DNA of 64,000 nucleotides from Allochromatium vinosum DSM 180 (GCF_000025485.1 NC_013851.1:1279154-1343153); one strand, 5' to 3'; positions 17,025-26,415 are shown, numbered from the stretch's first letter. Made by a program: numbers and translations. The notes: generated by a model not told the origin, from the sequence alone.

Positions 17025-17846
17025 ATGATTACCAGCAATCCCTTCATCGAACTATCGGCGGTTATTCCGCCGGGCGTGATGCAGGCCTATGTCGTGTTGA
17101 TGATCCTTCTGGTCATCGGCGGCACCCTGCTCGACGTCAAGCACAAGAAGAGCGCCCAGTATTTCTTCGAGAAAGGCAAGTCGCTCAAGAAACTGGCCAA
17201 GCGCGAAGTCGGCGGCGCCGAGAAGATCGGTCTGGCCGTCAGCACCCTGGCCAACGAAGTTCTGGCCTCGGGCGAGTTCGAGAATCCCGATCGGCGCAAG
17301 TCCCACCTGCTCATGATGTATGGCTTCGTCACCTTCGTGGTGACGACCGCGATCCTGATCTTCGGCGTGGAAGGGGAGACCTCGGGTTTCGTGTCCCTGC
17401 TCTGGCACCTCGGCGCACTGATGGTCTGCATCGGCGGCTACTGGTTCTGGTTCAAGATCCGCGTCGACGTGCGCTCCGAGGGCCACGCCTGGCATGACGT
17501 GCATCTGTCGGATCTGTTCATCGTCTCGCTGCTCTTGACGACGACCCTGGCCCTGGTGTGGTCGCTGCTGGATTCGATGCTCATCTTCGCGCTCTTCATC
17601 GCCGCCGCCACCACGCTGTTCGGCACCGTCTACTGGTCGAAGCTGGCGCACATGTTCTTCAAGCCCGCCGCTGCCTTCCAGAAGAAGGTCGCCAAGGCCG
17701 ACGGCTCGCTCGACAAGCTGCCCGAGATGCCCGAGCTGACCGATCCCATCGTCAAAGAGCGCTATCCGGACATCCCGACCTACATGGGCGAAACCCCGCC
17801 CTACATGGGCCTGGGGATCAAGCGCGAAGCGCCGACCCATTACTGA
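17025..17846 (+). CDS. aprM: AprM, membrane anchor of adenylylsulfate reductase
   Basis: A 273-residue integral membrane protein. One helix lies near the N-terminus (VMQAYVVLMILLVIGGTLL), and about four more follow (MMYGFVTFVVTTAILIFGV, LLWHLGALMVCIGGYWFWF, LFIVSLLLTTTLALVWSL, LIFALFIAAATTLFGTVYW). The layout and the position before aprBA match AprM of Chromatiaceae, thought to pass electrons from the APS reductase to the quinone or photosynthetic chain. The start at 17025 has GGAGG 11 nt upstream, right at the edge of the structured element. The reading frame that continues upstream to 16842 crosses that element and is not used. Confidence 0.88.
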   Translation: MITSNPFIELSAVIPPGVMQAYVVLMILLVIGGTLLDVKHKKSAQYFFEKGKSLKKLAKREVGGAEKIGLAVSTLANEVLASGEFENPDRRKSHLLMMYGFVTFVVTTAILIFGVEGETSGFVSLLWHLGALMVCIGGYWFWFKIRVDVRSEGHAWHDVHLSDLFIVSLLLTTTLALVWSLLDSMLIFALFIAAATTLFGTVYWSKLAHMFFKPAAAFQKKVAKADGSLDKLPEMPELTDPIVKERYPDIPTYMGETPPYMGLGIKREAPTHY

Positions 17847-17890
17847 TCTCACCGCGCTGAACACAGTCGAGAGAGAAGAGGATCACGAGA

Positions 17891-18373
17891 ATGCCAACGT
17901 TCGTCTATATGACGCGCTGCGACGGTTGCGGCCAATGCGTCGACATCTGCCCGTCGGACATCATGCACATCGACACGACCATCCGTCGTGCCTACAACAT
18001 CGAACCCAACATGTGCTGGGAGTGCTACTCCTGCGTCAAGGCCTGTCCGCACAACGCGATCGACGTGCGCGGTTATGCCGACTTCGCCCCGCTGGGTCAC
18101 TCGGTGCGGGTGCGTCGCGACGAGGAGAAGGGCGTCATCGCCTGGCGCATCATCTTCCGCAACGGCGAGAAGGACATGAACCTGCTCGCGCCCATCACCA
18201 CCAAGCCCTGGGGGCAGTGCACGCCCAAGCTCAAGGAGGTGCCGGCGCCGTCGAACGAGATGCGCGACAGCCAGCTGCTGTTCAACGAGCCCAAGTACAT
18301 TCGTCTCGATGACGGCGGTCTGCATACGCTGGAGTCCAACGGCCTGAAAATGCAAGCAGGGGTGTGCTACTGA
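17891..18373 (+). CDS. aprB: Adenylylsulfate reductase beta subunit
   Basis: A 160-residue ferredoxin-like subunit. The two [4Fe-4S] clusters are defined by C10-x2-C13-x2-C16-x3-C20 (CDGCGQCVDIC) and C42-x2-C45-x2-C48-x3-C52 (CWECYSCVKAC). The C-terminal extension wraps the alpha subunit in known structures. It shuttles electrons released when sulfite and AMP are joined to APS. It sits between aprM and aprA, and its TGA overlaps the aprA ATG. Confidence 0.97.
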   Translation: MPTFVYMTRCDGCGQCVDICPSDIMHIDTTIRRAYNIEPNMCWECYSCVKACPHNAIDVRGYADFAPLGHSVRVRRDEEKGVIAWRIIFRNGEKDMNLLAPITTKPWGQCTPKLKEVPAPSNEMRDSQLLFNEPKYIRLDDGGLHTLESNGLKMQAGVCY

Positions 18374-20235
18374 TGGCTTACAAGACAATCATCGAGGACG
18401 GCATCGACGTTCTGGTCGTCGGCGCGGGCCTGGGCGGCACGGGCGCGGCCTTCGAGGCGCGCTACTGGGGTCAGGACAAGAAGATCGTCATCGCCGAGAA
18501 GGCCAACATCGATCGCTCCGGTGCCGTGGCCCAGGGTCTGTACGCCATCAACTGCTACATGGGCACCCGCTTCGGCGAGAACAACCCGGAAGATCATGTG
18601 CGTTATGCGCGCATCGACCTGATGGGCATGGTGCGCGAAGACCTGCTGTTCGACATGGCGCGTCACGTCGACTCAGCCGTGCACCAGTTCGAGGAATGGG
18701 GTCTGCCGCTGATGCGCAACCCCAAGACCGGCGCCTATCAGCGTGAAGGCCGCTGGCAGATCATGATCCACGGTGAGTCCTACAAGCCGATCGTCGCCGA
18801 AGCGGCGAAGAAGTCGGCCGACAAGGTCTTCAACCGCATCTGCGTCACCCATCTGCTGATGGACGAGAGCAAGCCCAACCGGATCGCGGGCGCGGTCGGC
18901 TTCAACGTGCGCACCGGTAACTATCACGTCTTCAAGTCCAAGACGGTCATCGTCGCCGCCGGCGGTGCCTCCAACATCTACAAGCCGCGGTCGGTGGGCG
19001 AGGGCGCGGGTCGCGTCTGGTATGCGCCCTGGTCCTCGGGGTCGGCCTATGGTCTGCTGATCGGCGCTGGCGCCAAGATGACCCAGATGGAGAACCGCAT
19101 CGTGCTGGCGCGCTTCAAGGACGGTTACGGCCCGGTCGGTGCCTACTTCCTGCACCTCAAGACCTATACGCAGAACGGTCTTGGGGAGGAGTACGAGTCC
19201 AAGTGGTGGCCGCAATTGCAGGAGATGGTCGGCAAGGAGTATCTCGACCCTGAGCTTTCGCACCGCACTCATCGCCCGATCCCGACCTGTCTGCGCAACC
19301 ATGCGCTGATCAGCGAGGTCAACGCCGGTCGCGGGCCGATCCACATGGTCACGATGGAAGCCTTCCAGGACCCGCATCTGGAAGAGATCGGCTGGCACAA
19401 CTTCCTCGGCATGACCGTCGGTCAGGCCGTGCTCTGGGCCGCGACCGACGTCGATCCGAAGAACGAGAACCCTGAGCTGACCACCTCCGAGCCGTATGTC
19501 ATGGGTTCGCACGCGACCGGCTGCGGCGCCTGGTGTTCGGGTCCGGAGGACGTTTCGCCGCCCGAGTATTTCTGGGGCTACAACCGCATGACCACGGTCG
19601 AGGGCCTGTTCGGCGCCGGTGACGCGGTCGGCGGCACGCCGCATGCGTTCTCATCCGGCTCCTTCACCGAGGGGCGTCTGGCGGCCAAGGCGGCCTGCAA
19701 GTACATCGACGACGGCAAGGCCGAGGGCATCCGGGTCTCGGACGCGCAGATCGAGCGGCGTCGCCAGGAGATCTACAAGCCGATGGAGCACTACCGGGTC
19801 TATCGCAACGAGATCACCGCCGGTTCGGTCAACCCGAACTACATCAACCCGCGTCAGGGTCTGGATCGTCTGCAGAAGCTGATGGACGAGTACTGCGGCG
19901 GCGTGACCGTCAGCTACATGACCAATGAGAATCTGCTCAACATCGGTCTGAAAAAGATGAAACTCCTGGAAGAGGATCTCGAGAAGCTGGCGGCGGAGAA
20001 CATCCATGAGCTGCTGCGCGCCTGGGAGCTGAAGCATCGTCAGCTCACCTCCGAGGCGGTGCTGCATCACACCCTGTTCCGCAAGGAGACCCGCTGGCCG
20101 GGCTACTACTACCGTGGCGATGCCCTGAAGGTCGACGACGAGAACTGGCATGTGCTGACGGTGTCGCGTCGTGATCCGGATACCGGCGAGTACACCATGG
20201 AAAAGGCGCCCTGTTACCATCTGGTCGATGCCTGA
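18373..20235 (+). CDS. aprA: Adenylylsulfate reductase alpha subunit (flavoprotein)
   Basis: A 620-residue fumarate-reductase-type flavoprotein. The FAD dinucleotide-binding motif is DVLVVGAGLGGTGAAFEARYW near residue 12. Further characteristic text is GAVAQGLYAINCY, YAPWSSGSAYGLLIGAGAKM, GCGAWCSGPEDVSPPEYFWGYNRMTTVEGLFGAGDAVGGTPHAFSSGSFTEGRLAAKAA. It oxidises sulfite with AMP to adenosine-5'-phosphosulfate, the substrate of Sat. The ATG at 18373 overlaps the aprB stop (TGATG); in-frame codons upstream to 18364 lie inside aprB. A strong terminator follows. Confidence 0.97.
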   Translation: MAYKTIIEDGIDVLVVGAGLGGTGAAFEARYWGQDKKIVIAEKANIDRSGAVAQGLYAINCYMGTRFGENNPEDHVRYARIDLMGMVREDLLFDMARHVDSAVHQFEEWGLPLMRNPKTGAYQREGRWQIMIHGESYKPIVAEAAKKSADKVFNRICVTHLLMDESKPNRIAGAVGFNVRTGNYHVFKSKTVIVAAGGASNIYKPRSVGEGAGRVWYAPWSSGSAYGLLIGAGAKMTQMENRIVLARFKDGYGPVGAYFLHLKTYTQNGLGEEYESKWWPQLQEMVGKEYLDPELSHRTHRPIPTCLRNHALISEVNAGRGPIHMVTMEAFQDPHLEEIGWHNFLGMTVGQAVLWAATDVDPKNENPELTTSEPYVMGSHATGCGAWCSGPEDVSPPEYFWGYNRMTTVEGLFGAGDAVGGTPHAFSSGSFTEGRLAAKAACKYIDDGKAEGIRVSDAQIERRRQEIYKPMEHYRVYRNEITAGSVNPNYINPRQGLDRLQKLMDEYCGGVTVSYMTNENLLNIGLKKMKLLEEDLEKLAAENIHELLRAWELKHRQLTSEAVLHHTLFRKETRWPGYYYRGDALKVDDENWHVLTVSRRDPDTGEYTMEKAPCYHLVDA

Positions 20236-20262
20236 CGGGATCGAGCGTGCCTTGAGATGAAG

Positions 20263-20299
20263 TCCGGGCTCCCGGCACCGCCGGGGGCCCGGTTTTTTT
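20263..20299 (+). terminator. Rho-independent terminator of the sat-aprMBA operon
   Basis: A GC-rich stem (CCGGGCTCCCGG paired with CCGGGGGCCCGG, short loop) is followed immediately by a run of seven T. It ends the operon about 30 nt after the aprA stop. Confidence 0.93.
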
Positions 20300-20348
20300 C
20301 GGGACTGAAGGCTCAAACGCCGTAGCTTGAAGACGATTTGATGGTGAC

Positions 20349-20699
20349 ATGAACATCAACGATCTGACCGACGACGAAATCATCGAGATCGCGCACCCCC
20401 TGTGGGACGATCTCGTCAAGTATTCCAACAAGGGCCAGTACGGCAAGTTCATCAAGAAGTTCTCCTATAACCTGCTGCTGGGCTTGAACGAAGTCGAAAT
20501 GGGCAAGCAGTTCGCGCACAGCGAGCTGTCGCGCAATCTGGTCGAGGAGCGTGATTTTCTCGGACTCATCCGGCGCGGCGAGCATGTGACGGCGCTCTAC
20601 CGCGTTCGCAGTACGGCGCGCGAAGGGGAATGGCTGGGACGCATGGTGCTCGGCTATGAGAATGGCGAAGTGCGTATCTTTGCCGCGTCGATCTTCTGA
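20349..20699 (+). CDS. Conserved hypothetical protein
   Basis: A 116-residue soluble protein starting MNINDLTDDEIIEIAHPLWDDLVKYSNKGQYGKFIKKFS. It is small, with no signal peptide or membrane helix; the C-terminal half looks like beta strands (ALYRVRSTAREGEWLGRMVLGYENGEVRIFAASIF). No family or motif was recognised. It lies right after the apr terminator and 10 nt before the SlyD-like isomerase on the same strand, so the two are probably co-transcribed. The ribosome site is weak. Confidence 0.65.
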   Translation: MNINDLTDDEIIEIAHPLWDDLVKYSNKGQYGKFIKKFSYNLLLGLNEVEMGKQFAHSELSRNLVEERDFLGLIRRGEHVTALYRVRSTAREGEWLGRMVLGYENGEVRIFAASIF

Positions 20700-20709
20700 T
20701 TCCGAGGCC

Positions 20710-21222
20710 ATGATGAAACAGACCATTCGCGACGATACATTCGTCGAACTGAGCTATCGCGTCATCGATCAGAAGACGGGGAACGTCCTGACGGCCGTTG
20801 AGTTTCCGCTGGGCTATGTGCACGGCCACAATTCGGTGCTTGATCCGCGCGTCATGGCGGAACTGGACGGTCGGTCGGTGGGCGAGACGATCTCGGTTCC
20901 GATCGATTGCAGCGATCTCTATGGGGCGCGTGACGAATCACTCGTCATCACGGATCTGATCGAGAACGTGCCCGAGGAATACCGCGAAGTCGGGATGCAG
21001 ATCCTGATGGAGAACGAGAAAGGGGAGACCAAGACCTTTTTCGTCACCCGTATGGACGACAGGACGCTGACGATCGACGGCAATCATCCGCTGTGCGGTC
21101 GGCAGGTGGTCTTTGAGCTGGAAGTGCTGAGCGTGCGCGAGGCGACGGACGAGGAAATCGCCGCCGGCGGCACCTTGGATCAGGGACCGGACATCGGCGG
21201 ATCACCGACACGGCCGATCTGA
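20710..21222 (+). CDS. SlyD-like FKBP-type peptidyl-prolyl cis-trans isomerase
   Basis: A 170-residue protein, MMKQTIRDDTFVELSYRVIDQKTGNVL. It has the FKBP hydrophobic strand DLYGARDESLVI and, near the C-terminus, the SlyD-family core IDGNHPLCGRQVVFELEVLSV (normally D-x-NHPLAG). An insert domain lies between. It would assist proline-limited folding in the cytoplasm. There is no His-rich metal-binding tail as in E. coli SlyD. The start is ATG 20710 or 20713. Confidence 0.8.
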   Translation: MMKQTIRDDTFVELSYRVIDQKTGNVLTAVEFPLGYVHGHNSVLDPRVMAELDGRSVGETISVPIDCSDLYGARDESLVITDLIENVPEEYREVGMQILMENEKGETKTFFVTRMDDRTLTIDGNHPLCGRQVVFELEVLSVREATDEEIAAGGTLDQGPDIGGSPTRPI

Positions 21223-21236
21223 CCGGGGTTCGGACT

Positions 21237-21554
21237 TTACCGCGCGCTGTGAAACAGCTTTCTCATGGCGCCATAGACCTGCTCATAGGTATAGGCGTTC
21301 TCGCCCCAGTGAACGAGCGTCTCGTCGTCGGTGCGAAAGGTCAGATAGGGATGTACTTCGACGCCATCGGCCTCGATCTCGGCGAGATCGTCGATGACAC
21401 CGGCGATGCTCAACGCAATGCCGGCCGTGAGGTCTTCGAGCTGGTCCGGCTCGATACCGGCCTCCTGAAGCTTGATCTTGATGCGGGTGACGATCTCAGC
21501 CGTGAATGCGGCTTGCAGATCGTTGAAGGCCGAACTGTCCAGTATCAGTTTCAT
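21237..21554 (-). CDS. Conserved hypothetical protein
   Basis: A 105-residue soluble protein, MKLILDSSAFNDLQAAFTAEIVTRIKIKLQEAGIEPDQLEDLTAGIALSIAGVIDDLAEI. It has an amphipathic helical N-terminal half and a short strand-rich tail (VEVHPYLTFRTDDETLVHWGENAYTYEQVY). No domain was recognised. It converges with the SlyD-like gene (14 nt between stops) and lies downstream of the 52-residue reverse-strand gene at 21663-21821. Confidence 0.6.
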   Translation of the reverse strand: MKLILDSSAFNDLQAAFTAEIVTRIKIKLQEAGIEPDQLEDLTAGIALSIAGVIDDLAEIEADGVEVHPYLTFRTDDETLVHWGENAYTYEQVYGAMRKLFHSAR

Positions 21555-21662
21555 GATCCGATCGAATCGTGTCGTAGGATGTGGTGAGTGTGGCGAACCG
21601 CCTCAGTCGCGATCGATGCGGTTCGCTCCTCACCGCCTCCTACAGAGCGTCCGTTTCCAGAC

Positions 21663-21821
21663 TCAGGGACGCTTTGGAGTCTGATATGTGGCCTCTTTCT
21701 GGAACGAATCCCACATGACTTCATAGCCGACGAAGCCCTTTTCATTCGGCTGTTTCTGACGGGTCACGACGAATCGGCTACGGCCATCCGGAACCTGAGG
21801 ACGGGCTTTTTGTTCGCTCAT
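21663..21821 (-). CDS. Small conserved-looking protein (52 residues)
   Basis: A reverse-strand frame from the ATG at 21821 reads MSEQKARPQVPDGRSRFVVT and continues RQKQPNEKGFVGYEVMWDSFQKEATYQTPKRP before TGA. An AAAGG ribosome site lies about 10 nt upstream, and codon choice looks native. The composition (basic, aromatic residues clustered in the second half, no hydrophobic helix) suggests a small soluble protein, possibly nucleic-acid or protein binding (inference). No family was recognised. Confidence 0.5.
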   Translation of the reverse strand: MSEQKARPQVPDGRSRFVVTRQKQPNEKGFVGYEVMWDSFQKEATYQTPKRP

Positions 21822-21921
21822 GCGTGCTGACCTTTGACGGTTGATGGGTCAATGTGTCTATGACAGAGAACAGGCTGAAGCACTATCCGGGTGCGGCAAA
21901 TCCATGTCAAGCCCCGGATCG

Positions 21922-22437
21922 CTAGCGCTCGAGTTCCTGGAGTTCGAAGGTCATCGTCTCCAGATCCGCGAAGATCCAGGTCGCCGCCGGCGCGCCGAGT
22001 CCGGCCACAGTGCCTGGATTGACGAGCCAGGTCTGGCCGCCCTTCACGTTGTCCAGACGGCGGATCTCCGGCTCGTGGCTGTGTCCGCAGCAGACCAGGT
22101 CATGATTGCCGGCACAGGCGAACGCCTCGCCGATGTGCGGATAATGGGTCATGAAGATCCGCCGCCTGGCCAGCGTCAGATCCGCATCGTTGCCGTGATA
22201 CTGAAGCTGCCCGCCGGACCCGCAGGCCAGACGCGAGATGGAGACCGGATCGCCGAGATTGTTGCCGTGGATCACATGGATCGGCAGTTCCAGCTTGAGC
22301 GAGGCCAGCAGCGTATTGGTGCCGATCAGATCGCCGCAATGCAGCACGCATTCGGCCCCGCGCGTCTTGGCCTCCGCGATGGCGGTCGCCAGCATGGGGC
22401 CGCGATCATGGCTGTCGGAAACGATGCAGATTTTCAT
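21922..22437 (-). CDS. YfcE/MJ0936-family metallophosphoesterase
   Basis: A 171-residue calcineurin-like phosphoesterase. The metal ligands are visible in order: DSHD ([10 protein letters not shown]), GD (LHCGDLIG), GN (VIHGNNLG), H (FMTHYPH) and GHSH (CCGHSHEPE). The family cleaves phosphodiesters using two metal ions; the substrate is unknown. Its ATG overlaps the cysC stop (ATGA), so the pair is translationally coupled. That makes a role in handling adenylylated or phosphoadenylylated nucleotides an attractive guess, not a conclusion. Confidence 0.85.
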   Translation of the reverse strand: MKICIVSDSHDRGPMLATAIAEAKTRGAECVLHCGDLIGTNTLLASLKLELPIHVIHGNNLGDPVSISRLACGSGGQLQYHGNDADLTLARRRIFMTHYPHIGEAFACAGNHDLVCCGHSHEPEIRRLDNVKGGQTWLVNPGTVAGLGAPAATWIFADLETMTFELQELER

Positions 22438-23120
22438 GAGCTTCCGCCTGTCGGGTTCGAGTCCACGGGCGGCAGAATCCGGCGATCGATCAGATAGGCG
22501 ATGACCTCATCGGCCAGTTCTTCCGGCGTGCGCTCGCCGGCCTGCACCACGAGCTCCGGGGCCTCAGGCGCTTCATAAGGATCGTCGATACCGGTGAAAT
22601 GCTTGAGCTCCCCGGCACGCGCTTTCTTGTACAGCCCCTTGGGGTCGCGCTGTTCGCACACTTCGAGCGGCGTGTCGACGAAGACCTCGATGAAGTCGCC
22701 CTCGCGCATGCTGTTTCTGACGCGCCGACGGTCGATCCGATAGGGGCTGATGAAGGCCGTCAGGGCGATGAGGCCGGCCTCGCAGAAGAGCTGCGCGACC
22801 GCGCCGATGCGCCGGATGTTCTCTTCGCGATCGATGGCGGTGAACCCCAGTCCGAAACGCTGGGCGAATTCCTCGCCGTGCGTCTCGCGCAGCATCCCCG
22901 TGCTGGCGTTGAGTCCATGACGCACATTGTCCCCATCGAGCACGGCCGTTTTGATGCCGCGTTCCGAGAGCCTGTGGTCGAGTACATTGGCCAGCGTGCT
23001 CTTGCCCGAGCCGCTCAGGCCGGTCAGCCAGATCACACAGCCGCGATGGCCGTTGAGACGCTCGCGATCCTCGCGCGAAACGCGGTGCTCGTGCCAGGTC
23101 AGATGGACATCGGTCGTCAT
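22434..23120 (-). CDS. cysC: Adenylylsulfate kinase (APS kinase)
   Basis: A 228-residue kinase. The P-loop is [15 protein letters not shown], then [50 protein letters not shown] (the APS-binding FISP motif), [22 protein letters not shown] and [18 protein letters not shown]. It phosphorylates APS to PAPS with ATP. The ATG at 23120 has AAGGA upstream; codons further upstream are excluded. In an organism that makes APS from sulfite oxidation, this enzyme competes for the Sat/Apr intermediate and probably serves PAPS-dependent assimilation or sulfation. Confidence 0.95.
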   Translation of the reverse strand: MTTDVHLTWHEHRVSREDRERLNGHRGCVIWLTGLSGSGKSTLANVLDHRLSERGIKTAVLDGDNVRHGLNASTGMLRETHGEEFAQRFGLGFTAIDREENIRRIGAVAQLFCEAGLIALTAFISPYRIDRRRVRNSMREGDFIEVFVDTPLEVCEQRDPKGLYKKARAGELKHFTGIDDPYEAPEAPELVVQAGERTPEELADEVIAYLIDRRILPPVDSNPTGGSS

Positions 23121-23364
23121 GCGGAATCCTTCTCTTGGTGTATGAACCCGACTGCGAAGCCGTGGCCGGAGGCCAACGAACGCGCCCGGCATTCTCAAAT
23201 CCACGCCAATCCATTGTCAATCATCGTCTCGACTGGCCACCTTCACCCGAGGTCGTGATTGACTTCCAGGAACCATGAAATCATGATGGCCCGATCGAAG
23301 CCGGAGGTAACGCTACAGGGTTGAGCGCGACCTGTGCTCAAGACCCGCGCTGACACCTGAGATC

Positions 23365-25266
23365 ATGACCGATCTGTCCCACATCCTCGGCCCTGATGGC
23401 CGGCTCGCCGACCAGATCCCCGGTTTCACCCATCGTGCCCAGCAGCAGGCGATGGCCGCGCGGGTCGCCGATGTCCTCGAATCCGGCGGCGTGCTCATCT
23501 GTGAGGCCGGTACAGGCACCGGCAAGACCTTCGCTTATCTGGTTCCGGCGCTGCTCTCGGAGCGCAAGGTCGTGATCTCGACCGGGACGCGCAATCTCCA
23601 GGACCAGCTCTTCCATCGCGACCTGCCGCTCATCCGCCGCGCGCTCGGCGTACCCGTGACCACGGCACTGCTCAAGGGTCGTGCCAACTATCTCTGCCGC
23701 CATCGTCTGAACCTGATCCTGGCCGACAGCGCCCGTCTCGACGGCGCCACGCGCGGTCAGCTCAAGCAGATCCGCGACTGGTCTAGCGTCACCCAGCGCG
23801 GCGACATCGCCGAGCTGCCGATCCCCGAGGACGCGGCCATCTGGCCCGAAGTGACCTCGACCAGCGACAACTGTCTCGGCCAGGACTGTCCCGAGTTCGG
23901 CGACTGCCATCTGGTCGCCGCGCGACGCGAGGCCCAGGACGCCGATCTGGTGGTCGTCAACCATCATCTCTTCTGCGCCGATCTGGCGCTCAAGGACGAG
24001 GGTTTTGGCGAGATCCTGCCCGGCGCCGACTGCTTCATCCTCGACGAGGCCCATCAGCTCCCCGAAACCGCGACCGGCTTCTTCGGGATCAGTCTTAGCA
24101 GCCGCCAGCTCCTGGATCTGGCGCACGACACCGAACTGGAAGCCATCCGCGACGCCAGGGACGTGCTCGCGCTGCGCGATCGGGCCGCGCATCTGCGCCG
24201 GGCCACGCAGGATCTGCGTCTGACGATGGGTGACCGCGACCGGCGCGGTCCCTGGGACGAGCTGGTGGCCGATGCGAGCGTGTCGGAGGCGCTGCTCAGC
24301 GTCGCGGAGCGTCTGGGCGATCTGATCGCGGCACTCGAAATCGTCGCCGGACGCGGCAAGGGTCTGGATGCCTGTCTGGAGCGCGCCCTGGATCTGTTCC
24401 AGCGCCTGACGCGCATCACCACCGGCGAATCGTCCGATACGGTACGCTGGTTCGAGACGCTCGGACGCGGTTTGCGGCTGCACCAGACGCCGCTGGAGAT
24501 CGCCGATCTCTTCCGCGAACGCATCGGGCGCGCGGGCACGGCCTGGGTGCTGACCTCGGCGACCCTGGCCGTCGGCGACGGCTTCGAGCACTTCGCCCGC
24601 CAGCTCGGCATCGAGCACGCCGAGACGGCGCGTTGGGACAGTCCGTTCGATTATGCCCGGCAGGCGCTCTGGTTCGTGCCGCGCGGACTGCCGCAACCGG
24701 CCGAGCCGGACTACAATCGGCACGTCCTGGAGCTGGCGTGCGACGTGATCGACTCCAGTCGCGGCCGTGCCTTCCTGCTCTTCACCAGTCATCGCGCGCT
24801 GCGCGAGATCGCCGAGGGTCTGGAGGGGCGTATCCGCTATCCGTTGCTGGTGCAGGGCACGGCGCCGCGCGCCGAGCTGGTCGAGCGGTTCAGAGCGCTT
24901 GGCAACGCCGTCCTGCTCGGAACCTCCAGTTTCTGGGAGGGGGTCGATGTACGCGGTGAGGCGCTGTCATGCGTGCTCATCGACCGTCTGCCCTTCGCTT
25001 CTCCAGGCGATCCGGTGCTGGCCGCGCGCATCGAGGCACTGCGCAAGGCCGGCGGCAATCCGTTCCGCGACTATCAGTTGCCGCGCGCGGTGATTGCGCT
25101 CAAACAGGGGGCGGGGCGTCTGATTCGCGGGTCGGAGGATCGCGGCGTGCTGGTGGTCTGCGATCCCCGGTTGCTGTCGAAGTCCTATGGCCAGACCTTT
25201 CTCGACAGTCTGCCGCCGATGGCCCGGACGCGCGAGATCGAGCAGGTCCGGTGCTTTTTCGCCTGA
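23365..25266 (+). CDS. yoaA: DinG/YoaA-family ATP-dependent DNA helicase
   Basis: A 633-residue XPD-like superfamily 2 helicase. Walker A is EAGTGTGKT (47-55), the DEAH box is ILDEAHQLP, and helicase motif VI is near the C-terminus (LKQGAGRLIRGSEDRG). Cysteines in GRANYLCRHR and DNCLGQDCPEFGDC match the four-Cys Fe-S cluster position between motifs Ia and II. E. coli YoaA works with the DNA polymerase clamp-loader chi subunit in damage tolerance. The absence of an N-terminal nuclease domain and the length favour YoaA over Gram-positive DinG. Confidence 0.9.
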   Translation: MTDLSHILGPDGRLADQIPGFTHRAQQQAMAARVADVLESGGVLICEAGTGTGKTFAYLVPALLSERKVVISTGTRNLQDQLFHRDLPLIRRALGVPVTTALLKGRANYLCRHRLNLILADSARLDGATRGQLKQIRDWSSVTQRGDIAELPIPEDAAIWPEVTSTSDNCLGQDCPEFGDCHLVAARREAQDADLVVVNHHLFCADLALKDEGFGEILPGADCFILDEAHQLPETATGFFGISLSSRQLLDLAHDTELEAIRDARDVLALRDRAAHLRRATQDLRLTMGDRDRRGPWDELVADASVSEALLSVAERLGDLIAALEIVAGRGKGLDACLERALDLFQRLTRITTGESSDTVRWFETLGRGLRLHQTPLEIADLFRERIGRAGTAWVLTSATLAVGDGFEHFARQLGIEHAETARWDSPFDYARQALWFVPRGLPQPAEPDYNRHVLELACDVIDSSRGRAFLLFTSHRALREIAEGLEGRIRYPLLVQGTAPRAELVERFRALGNAVLLGTSSFWEGVDVRGEALSCVLIDRLPFASPGDPVLAARIEALRKAGGNPFRDYQLPRAVIALKQGAGRLIRGSEDRGVLVVCDPRLLSKSYGQTFLDSLPPMARTREIEQVRCFFA

Positions 25267-25299
25267 GATGACCGGTTTCAACCTGGATGGCTCAAGCCT

Positions 25300-26370
25300 A
25301 TGAGTTTCCTGAAGAATCTGTTCGGGCGCCTGCTGCATGGAAATCGGGTTCGCGCGCGGGACGACGAACGCGATGAGATCGACGACCGCGATTCGTCTTC
25401 GTCGCCGTCGGAAGACGACATCGCGAGCGAGTCGGATGAAGACACCAGCGAGGGCGATGGGTCGATCGACCTGGAGTTGCCGCCGATCCGCTTCGACCGC
25501 TGGTTCTATCCCTGGCTGCTCGATCTCAGCGCTTTCGCCGATCTGTCGCTGAGTCAGTCCGAGGCCCATGTGCTCGACGCCTTCGAGCAACTGGTCACCG
25601 GCCAGAAATCGAGTTCCACGCTGGTTCCGCGCCTGCCGATGGTGATTCCGCAACTGATGCGCAGTCTGAAGGACGAGACCATGACCGGGGCACAGTTGGC
25701 GCGCCAGATCACACGGGATCCGGTTCTGGTCGGCGAAGTCATCCGTGTGGCCAACAGCCCCTATTACCGGCGCGCACGCAAGATCTCGAACATCGAGCAG
25801 GCGGTCGTGCTGCTGGGGCGTGACGGACTGCATCAGCTCGTCGCGCGCGTGGCCTTCTATCCCATCTTCAACCTCAAGTCGGGGCATGTGACCAATCTGG
25901 CCGCCGCGCGCGTCTGGATGCAGTCCGAGCGCTGCGCGCTGGCCTGTCACTGTCTGGCCGAGCAGCGCGGGCAGGATGTGTTCTCGGCCTATCTGGCCGG
26001 GCTGGTCGCCAACGTGGGGCTGATGGTCGGGTTCCGGCTCATGGACCAGGTGCTCGACAAACAGCGCGACCCGATCCCGAACTCAGGGGCGTTCTACAGG
26101 GTCTTCATCGAGCGCTCCAGACAGTTGTCGCACCGCATCATCGACGACTGGAATTTTCCCGAGAGCGTCATACAGGCCATCGACGAGCAGGCCAATCCGG
26201 AGCCGAACGCCGCGCGTTCCTGGCTGGGCGCGATCCTGGACGTCGCCGATCAATATGCCAAACTGAACCTTCTGGTCGAGAAACGGCGGCTTCCCGAAGA
26301 CGAGGTGGATGCCGCGATGTTCATGTCCGAACCCTGCTATCGCCGACTTTTGATCGATGTACAGAACTGA
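25300..26370 (+). CDS. HDOD domain protein
   Basis: A 356-residue protein. Residues about 18-60 are a highly charged, Ser/Asp/Glu-rich low-complexity segment, followed by an HDOD domain: LVPRLPMVIPQLMRSLKDETMTGAQLARQITRDPVLVGEVIRVANSPYYRRARKISNIEQAVVLLGRDGLHQLVARVAF. HDOD proteins resemble HD phosphohydrolases but usually lack the metal-binding residues, and act in signalling or stress responses. It follows yoaA by about 30 nt and precedes a DnaJ-domain gene. Confidence 0.87.
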   Translation: MSFLKNLFGRLLHGNRVRARDDERDEIDDRDSSSSPSEDDIASESDEDTSEGDGSIDLELPPIRFDRWFYPWLLDLSAFADLSLSQSEAHVLDAFEQLVTGQKSSSTLVPRLPMVIPQLMRSLKDETMTGAQLARQITRDPVLVGEVIRVANSPYYRRARKISNIEQAVVLLGRDGLHQLVARVAFYPIFNLKSGHVTNLAAARVWMQSERCALACHCLAEQRGQDVFSAYLAGLVANVGLMVGFRLMDQVLDKQRDPIPNSGAFYRVFIERSRQLSHRIIDDWNFPESVIQAIDEQANPEPNAARSWLGAILDVADQYAKLNLLVEKRRLPEDEVDAAMFMSEPCYRRLLIDVQN

Positions 26371-26415
26371 CCGCACCGACGCTCTCCCTGGAACCCCGCG
26401 CGTGAGAGGCGAGGC

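Noticed and set aside
16842-17846. aprM with a 61-residue N-terminal extension
   Set aside because: The extension crosses the structured non-coding element; the ATG at 17025 with GGAGG gives the standard AprM N-terminus.
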